NCBI GenBank assembly: GCA_008363215.1
Contig: RHKP01000014.1
Span: forward strand, 1 to 64,000
Length of the DNA: 64,000 nt
DNA from: Cyanobacteria bacterium CYA
GTDB taxonomy: Bacteria; Planctomycetota; Phycisphaerae; Phycisphaerales; UBA1924
Direction: 5' to 3'
Translations under genes and position numbers: made by a program
Notes under the pieces: generated by a model
What the model saw: the letters and a program-made list of their open reading frames with translations, nothing else
What the model was told of the DNA's origin: nothing
Database searches by the model: none
Part shown: in pieces, positions 51,404 to 61,063 of the stretch
How the letters are laid out: each line of letters starts with the position of its first letter
How positions within the stretch are numbered: position 1 is the first letter of the stretch

Positions 51404-52546
51404 ATGAATCTCGCCCGCTGCCTGCTTGCTTCGTTGCTCGCCAGCGCACTGGTCGCCTGCGAAAAGCCCGTCGCCCCCGCCAACCCCCCCAAGCCGGAGC
51501 CCTCTCCCAGCGCCCGCTCGGCGCCACCGTCCGCCGAATCGCCTTCACAGCCGACCCCCGACGCCACCGCAGACGCGGATCAGCCTGTCGGCGAAATCGA
51601 CCGTTCCATCCTCCATCGCTACGGCCGCGAAGAGCCCCGGGATCGCACCCCCGGCACCATTCGCATCGCTACCTACAACATCGAAAACCTCTTTGACGAC
51701 AAGGACGATCCCGATCTCACCGGCCGCTTCGAGGACATCGACGACGTCAAGCCCGACGCCCAACTCAAGGCCGTCGCCGAGACCATCACCCGCATCGACG
51801 CCGACATCCTCGCCGTCGAGGAAATCGAGTCCAGCGACGCCCTCATCGAGTTCCGCGACACCTATCTCCAGGGCCTCGGTTACGACCACGTCGTCTCGCT
51901 CGACGCCGGCGACGAACGGGGCATCGAGCAGGCCGTCCTTTCCCGCTTCCCCATCATCGATCAGCGCCAGTGGGTCAAGCGACCTCTCGGCGGCGTCCAT
52001 CCCGAGCGCTACGGCAACGCCGAAAACTGGCACGCCGGCCAGCCCATCGCCTTTCACCGCTCCCCGCTCATGGTCACCGTCGAAGTCCCCGGCTCGGTCA
52101 CCGGAGGCACACCCTACGCCCTGACCCTTCTGGCCGTTCACTACAAGAGCGGCGCCCCCGCCGGTTACTGGCGCGAGGCCGAAGCCAAAGGCACCCTCGA
52201 AGTCATCTCCGAACTCATGGCCGAAAACCCCGACCGCAACCTCGTCCTCCTCGGCGACTTCAACGCCACCACCGCCGACAAGAGTTACAAGATGTTCCTC
52301 GACGGCGGGCTCGTCGACATCCTCGGAACCCGCCAAGGCCCCGAGTGGGTCTCTCACGCATCAGGCCGCCGCATCGACCACATCCTCGCCAACCAGCAAG
52401 CCCTGGACGAAATCCTCCCCGACACCGCCTTCATCCTCGGCACCACCGTCGGCCCCGAGGAACTCAACTGGTCCGAAGCTGCCCTCCTCCCCGGCTACGC
52501 CTCCGACCACTACCCCCTCGTGGTGGACATAAAAGTGGGGGAGTAG
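51404..52546 (+). CDS. lipoprotein of the endonuclease/exonuclease/phosphatase (EEP) family
   Basis: This 380-residue protein starts with a lipobox (LLASALVAC, Cys 19) and a Pro/Ser-rich linker, so it is probably a membrane-anchored lipoprotein. The EEP fold follows: RIATYNIENLFDDKDD, DILAVEEIESSDAL, LLAVHYKS, LVLLGDFNATTADKSYK (catalytic Asp-Asn region), RRIDHILAN and YASDHYPLVVDI (final Asp-His). A metal-dependent nuclease or phosphatase acting outside the cytoplasm is likely. RBS-like CCGGAGG lies before the ATG. Confidence 0.9.
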   Translation: MNLARCLLASLLASALVACEKPVAPANPPKPEPSPSARSAPPSAESPSQPTPDATADADQPVGEIDRSILHRYGREEPRDRTPGTIRIATYNIENLFDDKDDPDLTGRFEDIDDVKPDAQLKAVAETITRIDADILAVEEIESSDALIEFRDTYLQGLGYDHVVSLDAGDERGIEQAVLSRFPIIDQRQWVKRPLGGVHPERYGNAENWHAGQPIAFHRSPLMVTVEVPGSVTGGTPYALTLLAVHYKSGAPAGYWREAEAKGTLEVISELMAENPDRNLVLLGDFNATTADKSYKMFLDGGLVDILGTRQGPEWVSHASGRRIDHILANQQALDEILPDTAFILGTTVGPEELNWSEAALLPGYASDHYPLVVDIKVGE

Positions 52547-52549
52547 GAC

Positions 52550-52703
52550 GAGGGGACCAGCCATCAGGGATTGGCCATCATCGACGGGACGCAGCGCTTT
52601 GTTCGCTGTGCATGGCCCCTTCTCCCTGATCTCAAGCCCCCTCGCCTCCTTCTTCGCCGTGGCATTCACCCCTGCTCCCTGGTGGCTGATCCTCGGTCCC
52701 CTC
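52550..52703. mobile_element. MITE-like element with terminal inverted repeats
   Basis: GAGGGGACC plus AGCCATCAGGGA at the left matches, inverted, TCCCTGGTGGCTGATCCTCG plus GTCCCCTC at the right; the left arm lacks eight internal bases. The 154-base element starts about four bases after the EEP gene stop, contains no open reading frame of note, and shares its end sequence with 6413-6446. The remaining gap to 52879 shows nothing else. Confidence 0.55.
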
Positions 52704-52878
52704 CCGTAACTTGAATTTTCCTTCAAGAAACCTGTGGATGGCTTGGCATGAGCGGGACCGTTCGCGGAGCGGCCGGTAGAATCCGGCGTCGGAGATGAGG
52801 CCGTCGGCACTTCGGGGGGCTCATTCCGGAGGGGGACTGCCCCAGGTGCGGGTCTGTACTTGGGTCGAGGGATCGAAG

Positions 52879-53250
52879 GTGGACGCAAAGCCTTGGCAGA
52901 TCGGGGTGATCACAGTCGGCCTACTCGGCGGGCTCGGGCTCGTCGGATGGCAATTGTTTGGGGGTGACCACGTCGGAACCCTCGATGAAGTCATGCTGAT
53001 GGACGTGTCGACCGGCGACCGGTACGTGGCAGATGTTTCCGGCCGAAAGTCAGTGTTCATCCCCGAGAAGAACCCCGAGACGGGCGAATACACGCTTCTC
53101 CCAATCCACCGCGGTGAAGACGGCAAGTGGCGAATCAACCATCTCGAACTCATCAAACAGTTCCCACCCGGTCAGATCCAAGCCATTGAGGATGCCGATT
53201 CCGGCATCGTCAAGCCGTCCGGGAGCAAGCCGAAGCGATTCCACCGCTAG
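52879..53250 (+). CDS. single-pass membrane protein upstream of prepilin gene
   Basis: From a GTG with GAGGGA upstream, the 123 residues comprise DAKPWQIG followed by a single membrane helix (VITVGLLGGLGLVGWQLF) and a polar exported domain (MLMDVSTGDRYVADVSGRK; INHLELIKQF). Proteins of this plan commonly sit beside planctomycete prepilin-like genes; the following gene, 36 bases downstream, is exactly that. Function is unknown. The longer reading from 52795 has no ribosome site. Confidence 0.65.
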   Translation: MDAKPWQIGVITVGLLGGLGLVGWQLFGGDHVGTLDEVMLMDVSTGDRYVADVSGRKSVFIPEKNPETGEYTLLPIHRGEDGKWRINHLELIKQFPPGQIQAIEDADSGIVKPSGSKPKRFHR

Positions 53251-53286
53251 GGCGATCGGTTTGAACGGGCGACGAAAGGACGCGGA

Positions 53287-54381
53287 ATGCTAGCACTTGG
53301 AAAGCGCGAAAAACTATCGTCGGGCTTTACGCTGATCGAACTTCTGGTCGTCATCGCCATCATCGCTCTGTTGGTGGGCATCCTGCTGCCCGCCTTGGGC
53401 AAGGCCCGCAGCGCCGCCCGAGGAATGGTGTGCGGGACGAACATGAGATCGATCGGCCAGTTCCAGGCGATCTACATCGGCGACAACCGCGAGTACTTCG
53501 CCACTCCGAATACGTCCAGCACCCCCTACATCGTCCGCAGCGGCGCAGGAGTGGACGAGACTGCGACCAAGGCCCGCATCGAGTTCAACACGACATCAAC
53601 CACGCCGACTTCGACTCGTGACTGGCTCAGTCCGCTGCTCGGGGACGCCGTTGATCTCTCCCCCAACCGCGCAGAGCGAACGGCTCAGTTGTTCAACGAC
53701 TGGGGATGTGCTTCGGTGCGCGGAATCTACAACGACACGATCTATGGGCAGGGTCTCAATTCGGCCGGCGATCGCGCTGACTTCGAGCGAGTCATGAGCG
53801 GAGGCCGCGGATATAACGCCGTGAGCTATCTCATGCCGAGTTCCTGGTACACCCAGAACCTTCAGGACTACATCCAGATGATTGTGAACGGAAATCGCGA
53901 GGGAACTTGGCCAATACGTGAGGCCGGCGGACAACAGTACGGAGCCACTCCTCCGCGCGGCTACGCTCCCCGCCTGACGCGCGTCGGCGTGCAGACGAGT
54001 TCCAAGATCATGTTCGCCGACGGAAGCCGTTTCATGTCAAAGATCAACGGGCTGGACTTCGACCCGAACGCCACCCCCGGCAGTTACGGTTCCTTCTGCG
54101 ACGCAAACCCCATCGTCCAAACCTCGTCCGCGTACGGGCGCAGTCCTTACAACTCCGAAGTCGCCATCCCGGACAATCAGTTGCTCTCGTTCAGGCATAG
54201 CCAGGGCGTCAACGCCGCGTACTTTGATGGGCACGTCAGTTTCTTGTCGCAGAATGACGCGTACACCGATCCACGTCCCTGGTTCGCCACCGGCGCCGAC
54301 TGGACCGGCAATCAGGCCACTCCCGAGTCCATCCAGTTTATGGAGAACCTCGAGTCCGGCGGTGCTGACACCATCGACTGA
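53287..54381 (+). CDS. prepilin-type N-terminal methylation domain protein with H-X9-DG box
   Basis: A 364-residue type II secretion/type IV pilin-like protein. The prepilin signal [19 protein letters not shown] (cleavage after Gly 13) is followed by [18 protein letters not shown]; near residue 303 the H-X9-DG motif reads [14 protein letters not shown], the signature of the planctomycete prepilin family. It is expected to be cleaved by PilD-like peptidase and assembled or secreted at the inner membrane. Pairs with the membrane protein just upstream. No assembly ATPase is in the window. Confidence 0.92.
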   Translation: MLALGKREKLSSGFTLIELLVVIAIIALLVGILLPALGKARSAARGMVCGTNMRSIGQFQAIYIGDNREYFATPNTSSTPYIVRSGAGVDETATKARIEFNTTSTTPTSTRDWLSPLLGDAVDLSPNRAERTAQLFNDWGCASVRGIYNDTIYGQGLNSAGDRADFERVMSGGRGYNAVSYLMPSSWYTQNLQDYIQMIVNGNREGTWPIREAGGQQYGATPPRGYAPRLTRVGVQTSSKIMFADGSRFMSKINGLDFDPNATPGSYGSFCDANPIVQTSSAYGRSPYNSEVAIPDNQLLSFRHSQGVNAAYFDGHVSFLSQNDAYTDPRPWFATGADWTGNQATPESIQFMENLESGGADTID

Positions 54382-54603
54382 TGGGGATGGGAAAGCCACC
54401 ACCTCATCGAGCGTAGATCTTGCGGTTCTGCCGATACCGAGTTGACCTGCCTCCGATTTCTGTACCAGGTGCTACGAGAGTCTTGGTTCAAGGGTAGGGG
54501 CCGACGCGGGCTGGGCTGCCCGGTCCGGCGAGAAGCCCCTCCTCGGGATTGAAAGCAACCCCTCTCCCAGGGTCGGGGCTGGTCAAAAGCGGGAATGCGA
54601 CAA

Positions 54604-55890
54604 TCAGTCCTGATAGCGCCCGATGATGAGCGTCACGTTGTGCCCGCCGAAGCCGAAGGTGTTGTTCATGGCGTAGGCAATGTGGCGTTCGCGGGCGTCG
54701 TGCGCGACCAGGTCAATATCGAACCCTTCATCGGGGTGGTCGAGATTGATGGTCGGGGGCACGACCGCGTCGCGCACAGCGTGGACGCATGCGAGCAGTT
54801 CGACCGCGCCGGACGCGCCGAGGCAGTGCCCATGCATCGACTTGGTGGAACTCATGAGCAGCGTGCCGCCGCTGCTCTTGCGGGCGTGGTCGCCAAAGAC
54901 GTCGAAGACGGCAGCAACTTCGGCCTTGTCGCCCAGGGGGGTGGAGGTGCCGTGGGCATTGATGTACCCGATTTGGTGGGGGGAGAGCCCGGCATCTTCG
55001 AGCGCCCAGCGCATGGAGCGGGCTGCGCCGCGGCCGGCAGGGTCAGGGGCGGTGATGTGCCCGGCATCCGAACTGTTGGCACACCCCACCAGTTCGGCGT
55101 AGATCTTGGCGCCCCGGGCCTTGGCGTGCTCGAGCGATTCGAGCACGAAGACCGCTCCGCCTTCGGCCAGGACAAAGCCGTCGCGGTCGGAGTCAAATGG
55201 GCGACTGGCCCGTGTCGGGTCATCGTTGCGCATACTCAGGGCCTTCATGGTGCTGAAAGCCCCGAGGCACAGGGGTGTGATGGCCGCTTCAGCCCCCCCG
55301 GCGAGCATGACGTCGGCGTTTCCGCGACGGATGTACCACATTGCGTCAGAGATCGCATGCCCCGAACTGGCACAGGCGGTAGCGTGTGCCGAGGCCGGAC
55401 CCTGAAGGTTGAAGCGGATCGAGATGGTGCCCGAGACCGCGTTGACCATGAGACGGGGCACAGTAAAGGGACTGATGCGATCCGGTCCCCGGGTGGAGAG
55501 GGTCAGCAGGCCTTCTTCAATTGTCTGAATGCCTCCGATGCCCGAGCCCATGACTACGCCGCAGCGGGCGGGGTCAATTGCCGGAAGGTTGAGCCCGGAA
55601 TCGCGGACGGCTTCGACGGCCGCCCCGACGCCCAGGATCGTGCATCGATCGAGTCGCCTGGCCTCGCGGACCTCCATGAAGCCGGAGGGGTCGAAGCCCT
55701 GTATTTGCCCGGCGATGCGAACGTTCCACTGTTCGGAGTAGCGGTGGAAGTCCTCACTCTCGAGGCGCGAGATGCCGCTGTGTCCGGCCCGCATGCCTGC
55801 CCACGTGGAGGGAGCATCCAAACCGAGGTTTGTGATTCCCCCCATTCCAGTGATGACAACGCGATGGAGGGGGCGGGTCTGGAGAATCAT
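54604..55890 (-). CDS. fabF: beta-ketoacyl-ACP synthase II FabF
   Basis: FabF elongates fatty acids by condensing acyl chains with malonyl-ACP. The 428 residues from the ATG at 55890 begin RVVITGMGGITNLG; the catalytic triad is Cys in ATACASSGHAISD (near 170), His in INAHGTSTPLGD (near 311) and His in KSMHGHCLGASGAVE (near 350), with GAGGAEAAITPL and NTFGFGGHNVTLII typical. It lies 52 bases after acpP on the same strand, the usual fatty-acid pairing. A longer N-terminal reading to 56034 overlaps acpP and is unlikely. Confidence 0.95.
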   Translation of the reverse strand: MILQTRPLHRVVITGMGGITNLGLDAPSTWAGMRAGHSGISRLESEDFHRYSEQWNVRIAGQIQGFDPSGFMEVREARRLDRCTILGVGAAVEAVRDSGLNLPAIDPARCGVVMGSGIGGIQTIEEGLLTLSTRGPDRISPFTVPRLMVNAVSGTISIRFNLQGPASAHATACASSGHAISDAMWYIRRGNADVMLAGGAEAAITPLCLGAFSTMKALSMRNDDPTRASRPFDSDRDGFVLAEGGAVFVLESLEHAKARGAKIYAELVGCANSSDAGHITAPDPAGRGAARSMRWALEDAGLSPHQIGYINAHGTSTPLGDKAEVAAVFDVFGDHARKSSGGTLLMSSTKSMHGHCLGASGAVELLACVHAVRDAVVPPTINLDHPDEGFDIDLVAHDARERHIAYAMNNTFGFGGHNVTLIIGRYQD

Positions 55891-55942
55891 GACGTGCAAC
55901 CGCGGCCTGGTACGACGGGCCTCCGCCACTGGACAGAACTGC

Positions 55943-56191
55943 TCACTCGACGCCCTGGGCCTGCTTGATGAAGTCGATGGCCTGTCCGACGGTGCGGATG
56001 TTTTCGGCCTGATCGTCGGGGATCGAGGTTTCAAACTCGTCCTCGAACTCCATCACCAGTTCGACGGTGTCGAGGCTATCAGCGTTGAGGTCTTCCACGA
56101 AGCTCGTGTTCCGCGTGATGCTGGCCTTGTCGGCACCAAGTTGATTGGCGACGATGTCAATCACCTTTGCTTCGATTTCTTGCTCGGTCAC
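55943..56191 (-). CDS. acpP: acyl carrier protein AcpP
   Basis: An 82-residue acyl carrier protein from a GTG at 56191 with GGAG upstream. The phosphopantetheine site is Ser 39 in [14 protein letters not shown]; the acidic helices ([16 protein letters not shown]) and length match AcpP. Adjacent fabF confirms the fatty acid role. The 39-base upstream extension to 56230 lacks homology. Confidence 0.96.
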   Translation of the reverse strand: MTEQEIEAKVIDIVANQLGADKASITRNTSFVEDLNADSLDTVELVMEFEDEFETSIPDDQAENIRTVGQAIDFIKQAQGVE

Positions 56192-56509
56192 GCTTTGGTC
56201 TCCACAACGATCCTTCGGATCAGTTCCCACGCCGGGTCGACGGCCTGGCCCCGTTGGCCGCGATTCTAGCCTGCGGAGTCGATTCCCGCCAAGGGTGGTC
56301 CGTCAGGTCGGGCCCCTGGGGCCGGGGCTGGTCCGGTTGTACCGCCCGCACAGGTTCCGCAGCCGGACAATCCGGCTCACTCCCTCCATGCCGACCGGGT
56401 TCGGGCCGATGCAAGCAGCGTCGGACGGCACCCACCGGGCCGCCCGCGACGCCCATGCAGACCGAACTGTTTGGGCTGTGTTCCAGGCGAAGACAGGGAG
56501 GTTCCGTTG

Positions 56510-57310
56510 ATGACCCGCATGCCCGAAGAGCCCGAAGCATTCGCCGAGCAGGTTGCCATTCTGCTCAAACGTCTTCAGCCGGAGTATGACGTCGACCTGG
56601 TCGGGCCGCGTGAACTGATCGTCAACGGGCGGCGGCTGGACCTGGAGAACCTGTTTCGGATGGTGGCGCACGAGCCGAACCGGGGGATGGAGATCGTCGA
56701 ACATTTCCTGGATCAGTTGTTCGCTTCCGACGCGGCCTCCATGTCCGATCTCCCGTTTGATCTTGCCCGCACGCGCATCATGCCCCGGATTCAGCCGGAG
56801 AGCATTTTCGAGCACCTGTCCAGAGAACTGGTGGCGCACGTGCCGTATGTCAACGGCACGGTGATCGTGTTCGTGATCGACATGCCGCAGATGACCGTGA
56901 GCATCACGACCGAGCAGTCGGTGCGATGGCAGATTTCGATGGAGGAACTGGACGATATTGCGCGGGCCAATCTGGACGCGTACGCGCCGGACTTTGAAAC
57001 CCAGATCGTCGAGAGTCGCGAGGGCGGGCGCGCGATCATCATCGCCGAGCAGGACGGGTACGACGCGGCGCGCCTGCTGCTGAGCAACCTGCATCAGCGC
57101 ATCGCGCCGCAACTCGGCGGGGACTTCTACGTAGCCACGCCGGCGCGGGACATGTTCCTGGCGATCTCGTCTGATCCGGTGGCGTTCCGCGATCGGCTTC
57201 AGGCGCGAGTGGAGGAGGACTATCGACGTCTGCCATATCCGATCTGCTCGGACCTGTTCTACGTGACACAGGACGGCGTGGCCGGGACGATCGGAAAACT
57301 CGCGGCGTAG
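56510..57310 (+). CDS. DUF1444-like cytoplasmic protein
   Basis: GGGAGG precedes the ATG at 56510, giving 266 residues without signal or helices. The pattern FAEQVAILLKRLQPEYDVDLVGPRELIVNGRRLDLENLF resembles the DUF1444 family of unknown function found beside diverse housekeeping genes. The rest is mixed alpha/beta (VPYVNGTVIVFVIDM; GGDFYVATPARDMFLAIS). A strong terminator follows. It diverges from acpP. Confidence 0.75.
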   Translation: MTRMPEEPEAFAEQVAILLKRLQPEYDVDLVGPRELIVNGRRLDLENLFRMVAHEPNRGMEIVEHFLDQLFASDAASMSDLPFDLARTRIMPRIQPESIFEHLSRELVAHVPYVNGTVIVFVIDMPQMTVSITTEQSVRWQISMEELDDIARANLDAYAPDFETQIVESREGGRAIIIAEQDGYDAARLLLSNLHQRIAPQLGGDFYVATPARDMFLAISSDPVAFRDRLQARVEEDYRRLPYPICSDLFYVTQDGVAGTIGKLAA

Positions 57311-57344
57311 AGAAAGGCACGAGGAACGAAGGGATTGAATTGAA

Positions 57345-57373
57345 ACCTCCCGCACGAGCGGGAGGTTTTTTCA
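57345..57373 (+). terminator. intrinsic terminator
   Basis: ACCTCCCGC and GCGGGAGGT flank ACGA and are followed by TTTTTTC, 35 bases after the DUF1444-like stop. This is the clearest terminator in the window. Confidence 0.92.
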
Positions 57374-57569
57374 TCGAGTGCCGGAGCGGCAACGCGGCAG
57401 AGTTGCGAAGTGGAAGAGGTCCGACCGGAAGGGAGGGCCTGGAAGTCCAGATTCCCCGTCTCTCTGGCGTCCCCGCGTCGCAATGCCCGCGCTTCCACTC
57501 GGGCCTCCCTCCCGATTCGAGGTCTGGCGATTCGCTTCGGCGGCTCGGAGAGCCGACCTACGCTTGCCC

Positions 57570-58262
57570 GTGATCCTGCTCATCGACAACTACGACAGTT
57601 TCACCTGGAACCTGGTGCAGAGGCTGGGAGAACTTGATCCGACGCTCGAGCCGGGACGAGACCTGCTGGTCTATCGCTCCGATGAGATCACGCCGGTCGA
57701 GGCAGACGCTCTGGATGATGGGCAGGGCCCGACGCACCTGATCATCAGTCCGGGACCCTGCACGCCGAAGGAGGCGGGCGTGTCGCCCGACATGATCGCG
57801 CATTTTGCCGGTCGGGTGCCGGTGCTGGGCGTGTGCCTGGGTCACCAGTGCATGGCCGACATGCACGGAATGGAAGTCGTGCGGCACACCATCCTGATGC
57901 ACGGCAAGACCAGTTTGATTTCACACGACGGGCAAGGCGTCTTTGCGGGCATCTCCAATCCGATGGCGGCGACGCGCTACCACTCGCTGGTCGTCAAGCC
58001 TGACACCGTCCCGCCTCGGCCGACCAGGGGTCAGGACGGGTGGGAAGTGTCGGCTTGGTGCGAGGACATGCTGCCCGACGGGTCGAAGGTTCGCGTGGTG
58101 ATGGGGCTGCGTCGCGTGTGGGCTGATGCGTCGAAGCAACCGATCGAGGGCGTGCAGTTTCACCCAGAGTCATTTCTGACCGACGAAGGCCCACGTCTGC
58201 TTGCCAACTTTCTGGCGATGGGCAGGCGCGGACGGCAGACGCGGGCCATCGGCGTGTCGTGA
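57570..58262 (+). CDS. glutamine amidotransferase TrpG/PabA
   Basis: This 230-residue class I glutaminase supplies ammonia to anthranilate or 4-amino-4-deoxychorismate synthase. Motifs are ILLIDNYDSFTWNLVQ at the very start, HLIISPGPCTPKEAG, the nucleophile in LGVCLGHQCMADMHG (Cys near 89), ATRYHSLVVK and the His-Glu pair in GVQFHPESFLT (near 196). No trpE or pabB is nearby, so the two pathways cannot be told apart. The GTG start is placed at the first conserved residue. Confidence 0.9.
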   Translation: MILLIDNYDSFTWNLVQRLGELDPTLEPGRDLLVYRSDEITPVEADALDDGQGPTHLIISPGPCTPKEAGVSPDMIAHFAGRVPVLGVCLGHQCMADMHGMEVVRHTILMHGKTSLISHDGQGVFAGISNPMAATRYHSLVVKPDTVPPRPTRGQDGWEVSAWCEDMLPDGSKVRVVMGLRRVWADASKQPIEGVQFHPESFLTDEGPRLLANFLAMGRRGRQTRAIGVS

Positions 58263-58429
58263 CACAGTGACGATCGGAAGCGTTCCGGTTCGGACCGGCC
58301 CGCAAGTTTGGGCGGGGTGAGGGGGTGTGAGGACACTCGCCTGTCGATCGTGCCGACGAGCAAGCCCTCCTGCCCGCCCGAGCCGCTCTCACTTTACCTC
58401 TTTGCCACTTGCGACAACGCCGCGCCGGC

Positions 58430-59908
58430 TCAGTGCGCATTGCGGTGGAGGAACCCGCGGTAGAGCGTCATCAGGAGGATGCGCAGGTCAAACCCGAGCG
58501 ACCAGTGGCGGATGTAGAACAGGTCGTACTGGAGGCGCTTGCGCAGGGAGGTCTGCCCGCGCAGTCCGTTGACCTGAGCCCAGCCGGTCATGCCGGCCTT
58601 GGCGTGCTGGCGGAGCATGTACCCGCGCCAGTCCTCGCGGAAGCGCTGGATGAGTTCGGGGCGTTCGGGGCGCGGGCCGACCAGCGACATGTCGCCCTTG
58701 AACACATTCCAAAGTTGCGGGAGTTCGTCCAGACTGGTGCGGCGGAGAAAGCGCCCGATGCGGGTGATGCGCGGGTCGTCGCGATCGGTCCAGCCTTCAA
58801 TGCCGCCTGGCGTGGGCTCGCCGGAGAGTTGATCGTCGCCGGTTGCCCGCATGGTGCGGAACTTGTAGATCTCGAAAGTCGAGCCCCCGAGGCTCACCCG
58901 GCGCTGGCGGTAGAGGATCGGACCGGGCCCGCTCAGGCGGACCAGCAGCGCGATCAGCAGCATGATCGGTGCAAACGCGACCGAGGCGACCGAGGCTCCC
59001 ACCACGTCGAGCAGCCGCTTGCTGAAGCCGCCCAGCCCGTACATCGGGCATTCGCGATAACTCAGGATGGGCATGCCTTCCAGTTCGCTCACCGACATAT
59101 TCTGCGGAAGGTAGCGCGGGTTGACGTCGGGAACGATCCGCACGTCGACGGCAAACCGCTCGAGACGCTGGAGCAGCGCCGTGAGTTGCCCGGCCTGCTG
59201 GCTGGGCAGGGCGACGTAGATCGCATCAACCGTGCGTTGTTCGAGCGTTTTTTCAAGTTCCCCCAGACCTCCGAGGACCGGGCGGTTGAGGCAGGTACGC
59301 CGCGCCGAGCGCTCGTGATGGCTGATGAAGTAGGAGACGTGGATGCCGGTCCATGAGTTACGCGTGATGGTCTGACAGGCGATCTGGCCCAACCGGCCGG
59401 TGCCGATGATCGCAACGTAGCGGAGGTTCCATCCGCGGCGGCGAAAGTAGCGCAGCGAAAGTCGCACCACGACGCGCTGCAGCCCGACCCACACGGGCAT
59501 GAGGATGGCAAGCCAGGTGAGTTGAACCTTGCCGGGGGTATCGGCCCAGGCCCAGGGCCCCAGCGCGGGCCCGCTCTGTCGGGTCATGAACGACGAGCCG
59601 CTGAGCGTGAGTGCCACGACGACGCCGGCAATGGTGACCAGCGACGCCTTGACCACCGCGCCCTGCTCACTCCAGAGGCTTCGATCGCGGCGAGGACGGT
59701 AGAGACGGAAGACGGAGAAGACGTACAACGCGATGGGGATGATCACGTGGACCATCGGCTGCTTGATGAACTCTTCCCATTCGTCGGGCCAGCCGTCGTC
59801 GCGACGCCACACGCGGATGACCCATGCCAGATACGAGGCGCCCGCGATGGCGGTGGCATCGGCGGCGGCAAACAACGCCACGAAGACCTGATGTCGCTGC
59901 TTGAGCAA
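58430..59908 (-). CDS. polyprenyl-phosphate sugar-phosphate transferase (WcaJ/EpsE type)
   Basis: This inner-membrane enzyme starts exopolysaccharide repeat synthesis by moving a sugar 1-phosphate to undecaprenyl phosphate. About four N-terminal helices ([35 protein letters not shown]) lead to a CoA-binding-like Rossmann region ([15 protein letters not shown]) and the catalytic bacterial transferase domain ([89 protein letters not shown]). I prefer the TTG at 59908 with GGGG upstream (492 residues); a TTG at 60037 would overlap dnaJ by 41 bases. Confidence 0.85.
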   Translation of the reverse strand: MLKQRHQVFVALFAAADATAIAGASYLAWVIRVWRRDDGWPDEWEEFIKQPMVHVIIPIALYVFSVFRLYRPRRDRSLWSEQGAVVKASLVTIAGVVVALTLSGSSFMTRQSGPALGPWAWADTPGKVQLTWLAILMPVWVGLQRVVVRLSLRYFRRRGWNLRYVAIIGTGRLGQIACQTITRNSWTGIHVSYFISHHERSARRTCLNRPVLGGLGELEKTLEQRTVDAIYVALPSQQAGQLTALLQRLERFAVDVRIVPDVNPRYLPQNMSVSELEGMPILSYRECPMYGLGGFSKRLLDVVGASVASVAFAPIMLLIALLVRLSGPGPILYRQRRVSLGGSTFEIYKFRTMRATGDDQLSGEPTPGGIEGWTDRDDPRITRIGRFLRRTSLDELPQLWNVFKGDMSLVGPRPERPELIQRFREDWRGYMLRQHAKAGMTGWAQVNGLRGQTSLRKRLQYDLFYIRHWSLGFDLRILLMTLYRGFLHRNAH

Positions 59909-59996
59909 CTTTCGGAACCCCCAGCCTCCCCGCCCCGGCCGCGGAGACGCCTCTACCGTAGCACGTTTCGCACCCGAGTGCAGGTCGAATGAGCCA

Positions 59997-60971
59997 TCAT
60001 CGCTTCCACTGGGGGCCCTTTCGCACTTCCGGACCAAGACGGGAGGCGTGCTCGATCGCCCGGCGCTCGGCCTCGCCCAGGTCGTCGGGCCTGGGAACGA
60101 CGATCTGCACGACGGCGTAGAGATCCCCGCGTTGGCCGGAGCGCCCCTTGAGCCCGCGGGCCTTGAGGCGGAGCGATCGCCCGCTCGATGTCCCCCCCGG
60201 AATGGTCAGTTGGACCGTCCCATCCAGCGTCGGGACGTCAACGCAGGCGCCTTGCATCGCTTCCCAGACTGTCAGAGGGAGGTCGAAGAACAGATCAAGG
60301 CTCGAGTCGCTGGGATGACCTGGATGTCCACGGTGGAACAGAGGGTGTTCGCGGACTTTGACTTCCACCAGAAGATCCCCGCGTTCGCCTCCCGGTCCGG
60401 GCTCGCCTTCCCCGCGCAGGCGGAGCGTCTGCCCGGAGGAAATGCCGGGCGGGACGGTGACTTCGATGGTGCGTTCGCGATCACCATCGACGACGCGGAG
60501 GGACCGGCGCCCGCCGCTGGCGACGGTTTCGAGATCAATGTCAATCTGCCCGTGCACATCGCGGCCCTTGCGCGGGGCGCGATGGGCACGCGCGCTGCGC
60601 TTGGGTCCGGCGGCGCCGCGGCCGAAAAAAGCGTCGAAGACCGAGCCGAGGTCGCCAAGATCACCCATTTCCGTTTCAAATCGCACGCCGCCAGGCCACG
60701 GCCCTGCGCCGGCTGGCCCGCCTGCGGCGCCGGCGCGTCCGGCCGGGCCGCCGACACCGGCGCGTCCGAAGGTGTCGTACTGCTTGCGACGCTCCTCGTC
60801 AGAGAGAACGTCGTACGCCTCCTGGACTTCGGCAAAGCGCTGGGCGGCGTCGGGGGCTTTATTGACGTCGGGATGGAGTTGCCGGGCGAGTTTGCGGTAA
60901 GCGCGCTTGATCTCATCGGCGGTCGCGCTGCGCTTCACACCGAGAATCTCGTAAAAATCGCGACCCGACAT
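59997..60971 (-). CDS. DnaJ-like co-chaperone without zinc fingers (CbpA type)
   Basis: A 324-residue J-domain protein stimulating DnaK ATPase. The J domain ([35 protein letters not shown] at 33-35) is followed by a Gly-rich linker and two C-terminal peptide-binding sandwiches ([51 protein letters not shown]). The cysteine zinc domain of DnaJ is absent, placing it with CbpA-like proteins. It lies directly downstream of the FKBP fusion gene, separated by a terminator-like hairpin. Confidence 0.93.
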   Translation of the reverse strand: MSGRDFYEILGVKRSATADEIKRAYRKLARQLHPDVNKAPDAAQRFAEVQEAYDVLSDEERRKQYDTFGRAGVGGPAGRAGAAGGPAGAGPWPGGVRFETEMGDLGDLGSVFDAFFGRGAAGPKRSARAHRAPRKGRDVHGQIDIDLETVASGGRRSLRVVDGDRERTIEVTVPPGISSGQTLRLRGEGEPGPGGERGDLLVEVKVREHPLFHRGHPGHPSDSSLDLFFDLPLTVWEAMQGACVDVPTLDGTVQLTIPGGTSSGRSLRLKARGLKGRSGQRGDLYAVVQIVVPRPDDLGEAERRAIEHASRLGPEVRKGPQWKR

Positions 60972-60990
60972 GCCGTGGTTCCCCCGCTCA

Positions 60991-61027
60991 AACGAAAGAG
61001 CAGCGGCGCTTGCTCGCGCCGCTGCTC
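60991..61027 (-). terminator. terminator-like hairpin between FKBP-fusion gene and dnaJ
   Basis: GAGCAGCGGCGC and GCGCCGCTGCTC are perfect 12-base complements around TTGCTC; on the minus strand TCTTTCGTTT follows. It lies 37 bases after the stop of the upstream gene and before the dnaJ start. Confidence 0.7.
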
Positions 61028-61063
61028 ATTTTAGTCGTGAACAGATCGAAGTTGTTCGATCGA

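Noticed and set aside
56303..57355. 350-codon minus-strand frame opposite the DUF1444-like gene
   Set aside because: The plus-strand gene has a good ribosome site, DUF1444-like pattern and a strong terminator; the reverse frame is an Arg/His-rich shadow.
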